Below the pieces are notes generated by a model. That model was given only the letters and a program-made list of their open reading frames with translations. It did no database searches and was not told the DNA's origin. Shown in pieces: positions 24,100 to 32,488 of a stretch of 58,913 nucleotides of DNA. The position numbers and the translations under genes were made by a program. How positions within the stretch are numbered: position 1 is the first letter of the stretch; each line of letters begins with the position of its first letter. Source of the stretch: Treponema sp. (GTDB taxonomy: Bacteria; Spirochaetota; Spirochaetia; Treponematales; Breznakiellaceae); assembly GCA_009777535.1 (NCBI GenBank), contig WRLP01000016.1, positions 1-58,913 on the forward strand, read 5' to 3'.

Positions 24100-24849
24100 A
24101 TGAAAAAGATTAAAGATATAATAACCGGCGTTCTTATTCTCTCGCTTATAGGTACATTGGTAGTATGGGTTTACCGGGGCGAAAGGAGTAAGGTTCGCAG
24201 GGAGTTGTCGAAGCGGATTGCCGAATTAAGTCCCAGGGGAGGTCCTCCCGAAACCATAGAAGGTCTAAGGCAGGCAATCGCTCTTTACGAAGCGCAGATA
24301 GAGCTTAATGTAAAAGAAGGCGCTCAAACAGGAACTTACTGGAAAATTCTCGCAATCAGACTTGCAGACAGGAATATGCACCAGGATGCCCTTGCCGCCT
24401 ACGAAAGGGCTTTGTATTTTAATTCCGAGGATCCCACCATATTTTATTTAACGGGTGTTTCCGCCGGAATTGTGGCAAAATCCGTTATCGGGTTTTCATC
24501 GAGCGCCGGAAATGAAAGAAATCATTATTTTACCCTGTCGGAAAACGCATATAGACGTGCTTTGGAGCTGGACGAACAGTATAACAAACCAATGTATGCA
24601 CTGGGGGTGTTGTATGCGTTTGAACTGGATCGGCCGGCGGAGGCAATTCCTCTGCTGGAAAATTATTTATCGATTTTTCCAAACGATGTGCCTGCAATGT
24701 TTGTTCTTGCCAGGTCATACTATATGACTGAAAGTTTTGAACCGGCTGTATCGCTTTATGACAGGATAATTGCCCGAACCAAAGATGCAAAGGTTAAGGC
24801 TGAGGCACAAAATAATAAAGAACTTATTATGAGGATGATGTATGGATGA
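24100..24849 (+). CDS. Membrane-anchored TPR protein
   Basis: 249 residues. One N-terminal membrane span (about 8-24), a basic linker, then helical repeats. Clear TPR units are seen near 85-118 (KILAIRLADRNMHQDALAAY), 155-190 (AYRRALELDEQYNKPMYALG) and 195-235 (AIPLLENYLSIFPNDVPAMF). It probably scaffolds other proteins at the membrane. It lies three bases after xerC and overlaps dprA by eight. The specific partner is unknown. Confidence 0.75.
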   Translation: MKKIKDIITGVLILSLIGTLVVWVYRGERSKVRRELSKRIAELSPRGGPPETIEGLRQAIALYEAQIELNVKEGAQTGTYWKILAIRLADRNMHQDALAAYERALYFNSEDPTIFYLTGVSAGIVAKSVIGFSSSAGNERNHYFTLSENAYRRALELDEQYNKPMYALGVLYAFELDRPAEAIPLLENYLSIFPNDVPAMFVLARSYYMTESFEPAVSLYDRIIARTKDAKVKAEAQNNKELIMRMMYG

Positions 24850-25852
24850 AAGAAGTCTTTTGGATTTGATCATCTCGCTTTTGCCGGCTCTTAAACTTAA
24901 AGACCGGATAACTCTGTGTGAAAAATTTACCGGCGAAGACGAGCTTATCAAAACATCCAAAGGAGATATCGAAGCGATACTTGAGCATCCTCTTATATAT
25001 TTTTGGGATATAGATGCAATCTGTGAAATGGCTCACCGGCTCGCTGAGCAGTGTAAAGCTCGTTCAATACAATGGGTTGGATGGAGCGAAGGCGCATACC
25101 CGCCTCTTTTACGGCAGATATACGATCCGCCGCCGGTGATTTATTACAGGGGACTGCTTCCTCCTTCGGATAAGCCCCTGCTTGGCATGGTGGGTACCAG
25201 GAAGCCAAGTCCAGCGGCATCAGCCCAGGCGTTTACAGTAGCACGGGATCTGGGGCGACTGGGGATTTCTGTCGTTTCCGGCCTTGCCCTTGGAATAGAC
25301 GCCATCTCTCACAGGGGAAATCTCGAAGGCGGTGCAGCCACATTCGCCGTCCTTGGCTCCGGCGTTGATGAAATTTATCCGTCGGCCAACAGACCTCTGG
25401 CAAGGCGTATTCTGGAAACCGGCGGCGCAATTTTGTCTGAGTATCCACCGGGTACCTTTCCATATAAATCAAATTTTCCGGCAAGGAACAGAATCATTTC
25501 CGGCCTGTCGCGGTCTGTCTTAATTGTGGAAGCCCCGCTGCGTTCTGGAGCGCTTATTACAGCAGAACATGCACTTGAGCAGGGCAGGGAACTATGGGTC
25601 GCTTCCTGCGGCTGTGCGGAAGATAATGCGGTTCACAAACGAACAATTTACGACAGAAGCGGAACGGCAAATCTGGTTCGCGATGGAGCGGAGATCGTTA
25701 AAAGCTGCGGTGATATATTGGAAAAATGGAAGATGATGTATTACAAGGAAGAAATTGCAGCCGCTTGTGTTTCTTCCGGCAATGAAAAAACAGCAGACAC
25801 CGGCAGAGAACTGTCGGTATCAATGGCAAAATATCTGGATATCGAATTGTAA
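24842..25852 (+). CDS. dprA: DNA-processing protein DprA
   Basis: 336 residues. DprA protects incoming single-stranded DNA and loads RecA during transformation. N-terminal helical region (about 1-60), Rossmann core with YPPLLRQIYDPPPVIYYRG, GMVGTRKPSPAA, VVSGLALGIDAISHRG, VLGSGVDEIYP and FPARNRIISGLS, then a short C-terminal region without an obvious complete winged helix. The start overlaps the TPR gene. Its place before topA is a common arrangement. Confidence 0.93.
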   Translation: MDERSLLDLIISLLPALKLKDRITLCEKFTGEDELIKTSKGDIEAILEHPLIYFWDIDAICEMAHRLAEQCKARSIQWVGWSEGAYPPLLRQIYDPPPVIYYRGLLPPSDKPLLGMVGTRKPSPAASAQAFTVARDLGRLGISVVSGLALGIDAISHRGNLEGGAATFAVLGSGVDEIYPSANRPLARRILETGGAILSEYPPGTFPYKSNFPARNRIISGLSRSVLIVEAPLRSGALITAEHALEQGRELWVASCGCAEDNAVHKRTIYDRSGTANLVRDGAEIVKSCGDILEKWKMMYYKEEIAAACVSSGNEKTADTGRELSVSMAKYLDIEL

Positions 25853-25861
25853 GGAGTAATT

Positions 25862-28036
25862 ATGGCAGCAGAAGCGCAGACTAAAAAAACAAAGAGTAAA
25901 ACTCCTCTTAAAAAGAAAAAGAACGACAAGCATGACAAGAATATTCTTGTTATTGTGGAATCTCCGGCAAAGGCGAAAACCATAGAAAAATATCTTGGCG
26001 GCGATTACATAGTCAAGGCCTCCATGGGGCATCTGATAGATCTACCCAAGTCCCGCATTGGCATTGATGTAGAAAATGATTTTGAACCTGAATATATCAC
26101 AGTTCGCGGGCGGGCAAAGATACTAAAAGAATTACAGACCGATGCAAAAAAATCACATACGGTACTGCTGGCCAGCGATTTTGACAGGGAAGGGGAGGCG
26201 ATCGCCTGGCATCTGCGCAACGCCATATCATCAAAAACAAAAACAGTCCAAATACAAAGGATTAGTTTTAATGAAATAACTCCGCAGGCCATTAAAGACG
26301 CTGTGGAAACTCCCCGTATAATAGACGAGTCCAAGGTTGGCGCCCAAAAAGCCAGGCGTGTCCTGGACAGACTGGTTGGCTACAATCTGTCGCCGCTGCT
26401 CTGGAAAAAAGTTAAGAGCGGTCTTTCTGCCGGACGGGTACAGTCCGTCGCGCTTCGCCTTATCTGCGAACGGGAAAAAGAAGTAGAAAATTTTATTCCC
26501 GATGAATACTGGACACTGGAAGCGGATTTCAAAGTCGGAAAAACTGTTTACACCGCCCAGCTTGTATTGTGGAACGGTGTTAAACCGGAACTTAAAAATG
26601 AAACCGATGTAAACACGATTATCAATATCATTAAAAATTCAGATTGCATGGTCTTGGACGTACGGCAGACGGATAAAAGCATTCGTCCAAAGCCTCCTTT
26701 TACCACATCTCAGCTTCAGCAGTCTGCGGCAAACCGTCTTGGTTTCAGTTCCCGCAAAACAATGCAGGTTGCCCAACAACTTTACGAAGGCGTTAATATC
26801 GGCGAATCAAGGGTGGGCTTGATAACCTATATGCGCACCGATTCTGTGCGTATTTCCCAGACTGCAATTAATGATGTCCGGGAATGGCTGGGTAAAAACC
26901 ATCCCAATGAACTGCCGGAAAAAGCGAATGAATATACTGTGGGCAAGAACGCACAGGACGCGCATGAAGCAATCAGGCCGACATACACCGGCTATACGCC
27001 GGAATATGTAAAAGAATATTTGAACAAGGATCAACTCCGCCTTTATACAATTATTTGGGAACGCTTTGTCGCAAGTCAAATGATCAATGCGAAAACAAGA
27101 ACAGTCAGCGCAGATATTAAATCTGTCAGCGGCTCAGACGAAGCTATTTTCCGCATTACCGGAACCAAATTTATCGAGAAAGGTTTTTACAAAGTGATGA
27201 AGCTGCTTTCATCAAAAGAAGATAAGGGGAATCCCTATCCGCTTCTTAAAACCGGGGAAAAAGTTTTAATTGAAAAATTTTACCCGCAGCAGCATTTTAC
27301 CCAGGGGCCGGCCCGGTATACGGACGCGACAATAATCAAGACGCTCGAAGAAAAGGGAATCGGGCGACCTTCTACTTACGCGCCCATCATTTCGGTTTTG
27401 CTTGATCGCTACTATGTTACAAGGTCAAACAAACAGCTTGTTCCTACATTGCTTGGAAAACTTATCAATAATATGCTGGTTGAATACTTTCCCCAGTATG
27501 TGGATGCGGCTTTTACCGCGAGCATGGAAAAGAAACTTGATGAAGTAGAAGAAAACAGGATTAGCTGGCCGGAAATGATACGGGAATTCTGGTCGCCCTT
27601 TAAGGTAAGGGTTGATGAGGTAGGAAAGACACTTGAGTCTTTTAAGGGCTCTCTTGATGAAGCAACCGAGTACACCTGTGAAAAGTGCGGTAAGCCGATA
27701 ATGAAAAAACTTGGACGCTTTGGCTATTTCCTTGCCTGTTCAGGCTTTCCAGAATGCAGGAATACCAAATCCATTCCGCTTGCGGAATGTCCAAAGTGCG
27801 GCGGAGACGTTGTCGCAAGAAAAGCAAAGGGCAGGGGCAAGGAATTTTACGGATGTGTAAAATATCCCGAATGCGATTTTATCAGCATGTTTAAGCCGAT
27901 AGATCAAAATTGTCCCAGGTGCGGAAAATTTTTGGTTGAAAAAACTGATAAAAAGAACGGCAGTCACAAGGCATGTATCAATCCCGATTGTGATTATCTT
28001 CATTCTGCAGAAGAGCAGGAGGTGGAGAAAAAGTAA
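25862..28036 (+). CDS. topA: DNA topoisomerase I
   Basis: 724 residues. It is a type IA enzyme that relaxes negative supercoils. A Lys-rich N-terminal extension (about 1-25) precedes the Toprim domain (ILVIVESPAKAKTIEKYLG and LASDFDREGEAIAWHL). The catalytic Tyr323 is in GLITYMRTDSVRIS; ARRVLDRLVGYNLSPLLW and GIGRPSTYAPI are also typical. Three C-terminal C4 zinc ribbons begin at CEKCG, CPKCG and CPRCG. AAGGAG precedes ATG 25862. Its stop overlaps the start of the next gene by one base. Confidence 0.97.
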   Translation: MAAEAQTKKTKSKTPLKKKKNDKHDKNILVIVESPAKAKTIEKYLGGDYIVKASMGHLIDLPKSRIGIDVENDFEPEYITVRGRAKILKELQTDAKKSHTVLLASDFDREGEAIAWHLRNAISSKTKTVQIQRISFNEITPQAIKDAVETPRIIDESKVGAQKARRVLDRLVGYNLSPLLWKKVKSGLSAGRVQSVALRLICEREKEVENFIPDEYWTLEADFKVGKTVYTAQLVLWNGVKPELKNETDVNTIINIIKNSDCMVLDVRQTDKSIRPKPPFTTSQLQQSAANRLGFSSRKTMQVAQQLYEGVNIGESRVGLITYMRTDSVRISQTAINDVREWLGKNHPNELPEKANEYTVGKNAQDAHEAIRPTYTGYTPEYVKEYLNKDQLRLYTIIWERFVASQMINAKTRTVSADIKSVSGSDEAIFRITGTKFIEKGFYKVMKLLSSKEDKGNPYPLLKTGEKVLIEKFYPQQHFTQGPARYTDATIIKTLEEKGIGRPSTYAPIISVLLDRYYVTRSNKQLVPTLLGKLINNMLVEYFPQYVDAAFTASMEKKLDEVEENRISWPEMIREFWSPFKVRVDEVGKTLESFKGSLDEATEYTCEKCGKPIMKKLGRFGYFLACSGFPECRNTKSIPLAECPKCGGDVVARKAKGRGKEFYGCVKYPECDFISMFKPIDQNCPRCGKFLVEKTDKKNGSHKACINPDCDYLHSAEEQEVEKK

Positions 28037-28968
28037 TGGAGAATAGAGATGATTCTAAAGTGATGCAGGAGTATCTTTCATATTTGGGAGCGGTAAGAGG
28101 CGTGTCGGAACGGACTCTGGAAGCGTACCATAATGACCTTGCTCATTTTACGAACTACTGTGAAAACCACGATATAGACCCCATCGGGGCAAAATCGTTC
28201 GAGGTGCAGGGCTTTATTGCCGACCTAAGTGAAGAACGTATAGCTCCAAGCAGCGTTAACCGCTGCCTTTCATCAATAAGGGGTTTTTATCGCTGGCTGG
28301 TACGTTTCGAAAAACGCAATGACGATCCCTGTGCCAGTCTTCGGAATATCAAAACACCGAGGAACCTGCCGACAGTGTTGTGGGAAAAAGAAATGGCCGG
28401 TTTTGCCCAGCTTCCTGAAAAGTCAGGGATCCTGTGGCCTGCCAGAGACAAGGCCTTGATCATGGCAATGTATTCGGCCGGTTTACGAATATCGGAACTG
28501 GTTTCGCTGGATATAAAAAACATTACAGGCAGAATGGAGGGTGCCAGAATAACAGGAAAAGGCGGCAGGGAACGCCATGTGTTTTTTTCTGATGAAGCGA
28601 AAGAGGCCATTAAAGATTACCTTCCGCAAAGGGCGCAGCGTATAAAAATGAATCAGGAGAAAGGGGCTCCCATTAATGGAGCGCTCTTTATCAATAGAAA
28701 TGGAGGACCTATTTCAGTGCCGGGTGTCCGATGGATAATTGAGCGTTACGCACAGCGGTCGGGACTGGGGAAAAGAATCCATCCCCACAGTCTGCGCCAC
28801 AGTTTTGCAACTCATCTTGTTAACTCGGGCTGCGATGTGCGGATTGTTCAGGAAATGCTGGGGCACTCCAGTCTTTCCACTACACAGCGCTATACCCATG
28901 TTAATATCGAGGGGCTAAAGAAGGTATACAAAAAGGCGCACCCGCACGCGGTAAAAGAGAAAAGGTGA
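28036..28968 (+). CDS. xerD: Tyrosine recombinase, Xer type (second of two)
   Basis: 310 residues. N-terminal core-binding domain ([30 protein letters not shown]), catalytic domain with Arg in [13 protein letters not shown], Lys in [32 protein letters not shown] and Tyr in RYTHVN. It is clearly homologous to 23170-24096 and likely its heterotetramer partner at dif. Which of the two is functionally XerD is an inference. ATG overlaps the topA stop (TAATG). Confidence 0.88.
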   Translation: MENRDDSKVMQEYLSYLGAVRGVSERTLEAYHNDLAHFTNYCENHDIDPIGAKSFEVQGFIADLSEERIAPSSVNRCLSSIRGFYRWLVRFEKRNDDPCASLRNIKTPRNLPTVLWEKEMAGFAQLPEKSGILWPARDKALIMAMYSAGLRISELVSLDIKNITGRMEGARITGKGGRERHVFFSDEAKEAIKDYLPQRAQRIKMNQEKGAPINGALFINRNGGPISVPGVRWIIERYAQRSGLGKRIHPHSLRHSFATHLVNSGCDVRIVQEMLGHSSLSTTQRYTHVNIEGLKKVYKKAHPHAVKEKR

Positions 28969-28988
28969 AAGAGAATAGAGGGGGAGAG

Positions 28989-29540
28989 ATGACTGATAGC
29001 AAGAAGTTATTCAGAAGTACAACTGTTATTGCCGTACGAAAAGACGGCAAGGTTGCCATGGCAGGCGACGGACAGGTGACAATGGGCGAGACTGTAATGA
29101 AGAACAACGCCCGTAAGGTACGCCGCCTGATGGACGGAAAGGTTCTCTGCGGTTTTGCCGGAGCGACGGCAGATGCATTCACCCTGTTTGACAGATTCGA
29201 GGCAAAGCTAAAGGAATACTCAGGCGATCTTTTAAGATCGGCAGTAGAGCTTGCCAAGGACTGGCGCATGGATCGCACCTTGCGGCGTCTGGAGGCCCTG
29301 CTGCTTGTAGCCGATCTGTCCAAGACCCTGCTGATTTCCGGTACCGGGGATGTTATCGAACCGGCCGAAAACGCCCTGGCAATCGGTTCGGGAGGCAATT
29401 ATGCTTTTGCCGCAGCTCTGGCCTTTCTTGACGGCAGCAATTTTTCCGCCGCGGAAATTGCCGAAAAGAGCCTTAAAATAGCAGGTACAATTTGTATCTA
29501 TACAAATATGCAGATAACTCTGGAAGAATTGGGAGCTTAA
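28989..29540 (+). CDS. hslV: ATP-dependent protease subunit HslV
   Basis: 183 residues from ATG 28989 (GGGGGAGA upstream); a GTG at 28965 lies in the xerD end and adds an unlikely leader. HslV is the proteolytic core of the HslUV (ClpQY) complex. The catalytic Thr is in [24 protein letters not shown], so a short propeptide (about 10 residues, [10 protein letters not shown]) must be removed to expose it. [14 protein letters not shown] and [13 protein letters not shown] are family motifs. It is next to its ATPase hslU. Confidence 0.93.
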   Translation: MTDSKKLFRSTTVIAVRKDGKVAMAGDGQVTMGETVMKNNARKVRRLMDGKVLCGFAGATADAFTLFDRFEAKLKEYSGDLLRSAVELAKDWRMDRTLRRLEALLLVADLSKTLLISGTGDVIEPAENALAIGSGGNYAFAAALAFLDGSNFSAAEIAEKSLKIAGTICIYTNMQITLEELGA

Positions 29541-29545
29541 ATAAA

Positions 29546-31123
29546 ATGAACGACAAAAAGAAAAAAGATGAAGAGCTTAACAGACTGAGTCCCAGGGAAA
29601 TTGTAGCAGAACTGGACAAGTACATTGTCGGCCAGAAAAAGGCAAAACGTTCTGTGGCGGTTGCACTGCGCAACCGTATAAGAAGATTAAAGCTGGAACC
29701 GGAAATACGCGAAGATATCGCGCCGAAAAATATTCTTATGATCGGGCCGACCGGCGTTGGAAAAACAGAGATTGCAAGGCGTCTTGCCAAGCTGGCCGGC
29801 TCGCCCTTTATCAAAGTGGAGGCAACCAAGTATACCGAAGTGGGGTATGTAGGGCGTGATGTCGAATCCATGATCCGTGATCTTATGGGGGCCGGTTTCC
29901 AAATGGTTAAACAGGAAATGCAGGAATCGGTAACAATAGAAGCGGAAAAACGAGCCGAGGAAGCCCTTTTGGAATTGCTGCTTCCATCCAACAGAAAAAA
30001 AACAACAGATAAAAAGTCAAAACCTTCTCCGGTAGTTCGTCCTATGGGGGCTTTTTCCATCAATCCCGAAAACTCCAACGGAAGCCTGATTGGAACCGCC
30101 ATTCAGGTCGGTATTCCGTTTTATCCAAAGGATGCAGGAAAAGAAGAAATAAAAGAAAAAATTGATAAGCCCGATAACTTTAATTCTGATGAGATTAATG
30201 GTTTTTCCGAACCAGGCGGCGGTTCAGACGGAGAAGATGATAAATTCAAGGCAACCCGGGAAAAGTTTAGAACCATGCTCCGCGAAGGCAAACTGGACAA
30301 CAGGACAGTTGAGCTAATGGTTAACCAGAACCCTCAGTTTCCCGCCATCGAAATGATGGGCGCGAGCATGGAAGATCTGGAATCGAGCCTTTCGGGAATA
30401 GCCGGATTCTTCGGAGGCGGCAAGAAGAAAAAAGTTGTTACGGTTGCCAGGGCAAAGGAGATACTGAAGGCCGAAGAAGCCGAGAAACTTGTCGATCGCG
30501 ACAGGGTGAGCGATGAAGCCAGACAGCGGGTGGAAGAAACCGGCATTGTTTTTATAGACGAGATTGATAAAATTGCGGTTAAAGGAGAGAGGGGCGGCCC
30601 GGATGTTTCACGGGAAGGAGTTCAACGGGATATTCTTCCCATCGTCGAAGGCGCTACTGTCAACACAAAATGGGGGCCGGTAAATACCGATCATATTCTC
30701 TTTATTGCAGCCGGCGCTTTTAATATCGCCAAGCCATCGGATCTTATTCCCGAATTGCAGGGGCGTTTCCCCCTGCGGGTAGAACTGGATTCCCTTGGTA
30801 AGGACGATTTCCTGCGTATTCTGACCGAACCAAAAAACGCCCTTACAAGGCAGTATATCGAACTGCTTGGAACCGAAGGCGTTGAAATAGAATTTACTCC
30901 GGAGGCCATCGATCGCCTGGCAGCGCTTGCCGCAGAGGTTAATTCGCGCCTGGAAAATATAGGAGCCCGGCGCCTGCATACAATTATGGAAACCCTGCTG
31001 GAGGAACTTTCTTTTGAGGCCTCCGATATTGCCCCGTCCAAGGTGGTAATAACCGAGGGTTATGTGGATGAAAAGCTGGCTGATGTTGTAAAAGATCAGG
31101 ATCTTGGACGGTATATATTATAA
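29546..31123 (+). CDS. hslU: ATP-dependent protease ATPase subunit HslU
   Basis: 525 residues from ATG 29546, five bases after hslV. AAA+ unfoldase: SPREIVAELDKYIVGQKKAK, Walker A GPTGVGKTEIARRL near residue 70, TKYTEVGYVGRDVESM pore loop, Walker B FIDEIDKI near residue 334, sensor region PELQGRFPLRVEL and C-terminal GARRLHTIMETLLEELSFEA. It is about 80 residues longer than the E. coli protein; the extra length lies in the substrate-facing I domain, roughly residues 140-250, rich in Lys, Glu, Asn and Gly. The C-terminal DLGRYIL that docks HslV is kept. Confidence 0.95.
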   Translation: MNDKKKKDEELNRLSPREIVAELDKYIVGQKKAKRSVAVALRNRIRRLKLEPEIREDIAPKNILMIGPTGVGKTEIARRLAKLAGSPFIKVEATKYTEVGYVGRDVESMIRDLMGAGFQMVKQEMQESVTIEAEKRAEEALLELLLPSNRKKTTDKKSKPSPVVRPMGAFSINPENSNGSLIGTAIQVGIPFYPKDAGKEEIKEKIDKPDNFNSDEINGFSEPGGGSDGEDDKFKATREKFRTMLREGKLDNRTVELMVNQNPQFPAIEMMGASMEDLESSLSGIAGFFGGGKKKKVVTVARAKEILKAEEAEKLVDRDRVSDEARQRVEETGIVFIDEIDKIAVKGERGGPDVSREGVQRDILPIVEGATVNTKWGPVNTDHILFIAAGAFNIAKPSDLIPELQGRFPLRVELDSLGKDDFLRILTEPKNALTRQYIELLGTEGVEIEFTPEAIDRLAALAAEVNSRLENIGARRLHTIMETLLEELSFEASDIAPSKVVITEGYVDEKLADVVKDQDLGRYIL

Positions 31124-31148
31124 AGGGGGTTAAGATAAGCGCCGATGT
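31121..31148 (+). promoter_or_regulatory. Candidate sigma-28 flagellar promoter
   Basis: TAAA (31121-31124, which includes the hslU stop codon), 16 bases, then GCCGATGT (31141-31148). The FliA consensus is TAAA-N15/16-GCCGATAA, so six of eight -10 bases match. It sits 23 bases before the flgB start codon and would give the flagellar operon its own control. Confidence 0.5.
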
Positions 31149-31170
31149 TTAATATGGGAGAAGGTTTTTT

Positions 31171-31584
31171 ATGAATACATTTGCGAGAACTGTTGATTTG
31201 CTCCACCGGGCTATGGATACCACAGTAGTGCGCCGCCAGGTTATAGCAAACAATATCGCCAACTCCGGCGTTCCCAACTTTAAGAGGTCTATTGTGAACT
31301 TCGAAAGCGAGCTGAAACGGGCGCTGGAGTCGGAAAAACAGAGGCCGGCCCTGGAATTAACGCTTACGAATCCGAAACATATCCCAAACTGGAAACCAAG
31401 GGATTACAGGGACGTACAGGTACGCCGTGTGCTGGACTATACGAGTACTTATAATAATAACGGAAATAATGTTGATCCGGAGCAGGAATTCATGCTTTCT
31501 GTTAACAACCAGATGAGCTACAACATTTTTGCCCAGTCGGCGGCATTTGAATTTAACCAGTTAAATCAGGTATTAAGGAGCTAA
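31171..31584 (+). CDS. flgB: Flagellar proximal rod protein FlgB
   Basis: 137 residues. FlgB joins the MS ring to the rod. N-terminal rod signature RRQVIANNIANSGVPNFKRS and C-terminal SVNNQMSYNIFAQSAAFEF form the paired helices common to axial proteins. GGGAGAAGG provides the ribosome binding site. First gene of the flagellar operon, three bases before flgC. Confidence 0.93.
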   Translation: MNTFARTVDLLHRAMDTTVVRRQVIANNIANSGVPNFKRSIVNFESELKRALESEKQRPALELTLTNPKHIPNWKPRDYRDVQVRRVLDYTSTYNNNGNNVDPEQEFMLSVNNQMSYNIFAQSAAFEFNQLNQVLRS

Positions 31585-31587
31585 TAG

Positions 31588-32046
31588 ATGGGTTTATTCA
31601 GTTCTATTAACATAGCGGCTACCGGCCTAAGCGCCGAAAGGGTACGGCTTGATGTAATTGCCGACAATATGTCCAATGTAAACACTACAAGAACCAGTGA
31701 AGGCGGTCCTTTCAGGCGCAGCCGTGTAATTATGCGGCCAAGAGTGGAAAGCCCCTATTGGCGATCGCCCTTCCTGCCCCAGTCCATTGATAACGGAATT
31801 GGCAGGGGGGTAAGAGTCATGGAGATTCAGAAGGACTACGCCACGGAAAATAAACTGATGTGGGACCCTACGCACCCGGATGCAATAAAATCGGGGCCGA
31901 GGGAAGGTTATGTGGAACTTCCGAATGTAGATGTTGTAACCGAGATGGTGGATATGATCTCCGCCTCCAGGTCTTATGAAGCCAATGCAGCCATTATCGA
32001 AGGCTCCAAGGCCATGTTTCAGAAAGCCCTGGAGATAGGCAGATAA
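31588..32046 (+). CDS. flgC: Flagellar proximal rod protein FlgC
   Basis: 152 residues. N-terminal axial motif SSINIAATGLSAERVRLDVI, then ADNMSNVNTTRT; the family motif NVDVVTEMVDMISASRSYEANAA at the C-terminus. Normal length. It follows flgB and precedes fliE, the usual order. Confidence 0.95.
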   Translation: MGLFSSINIAATGLSAERVRLDVIADNMSNVNTTRTSEGGPFRRSRVIMRPRVESPYWRSPFLPQSIDNGIGRGVRVMEIQKDYATENKLMWDPTHPDAIKSGPREGYVELPNVDVVTEMVDMISASRSYEANAAIIEGSKAMFQKALEIGR

Positions 32047-32073
32047 CAATAGAAAAGGTATTGGGAGGGAATT

Positions 32074-32469
32074 GTGAAAATATTCAATAACGAAGCCTAC
32101 ATCAGCGCGTCGGCAGCGAAGGATTACTCAACATCAATGAGACTGACCCGCGCAAAACACATGGAAGTTCCGGACAGTCCGTATGCCGGAAGCGGCAGAA
32201 ACATACTCGCGCTGGAAGAAAAGATTGGCGCGCAGCATGTTACAAGGGCAGGCACTTTTGAACAGGCTATGCTGCAGGCGCTGGACAGTGTTTCGGGGGC
32301 ACAGCAGTTTGCCAGTCATCTGCAGACCGAGGCAATCTTAAACCCCGATTCAGTGGATGCACACGATGTTACAATCGCCCAGGCGCAGGCCAATTTATCA
32401 TTAAGCATTACGCGCAATGTATTAAACAGGCTTGTACAGGGCTGGAGAGATTTGATAAATACAAGATAA
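32074..32469 (+). CDS. fliE: Flagellar hook-basal body protein FliE
   Basis: 131 residues from GTG 32074, with GGGAGGG seven bases upstream. FliE is the adaptor between the MS ring and the rod. The C-terminal two-thirds carry the family pattern (FEQAMLQALDSVSGAQQFAS, DAHDVTIAQAQANLSLSI, RNVLNRLVQGWRDLI). The N-terminal 40 residues are less conserved and longer than in enteric FliE. Confidence 0.9.
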   Translation: MKIFNNEAYISASAAKDYSTSMRLTRAKHMEVPDSPYAGSGRNILALEEKIGAQHVTRAGTFEQAMLQALDSVSGAQQFASHLQTEAILNPDSVDAHDVTIAQAQANLSLSITRNVLNRLVQGWRDLINTR

Positions 32470-32488
32470 ACCTTTTGGGGGAGGGGAC

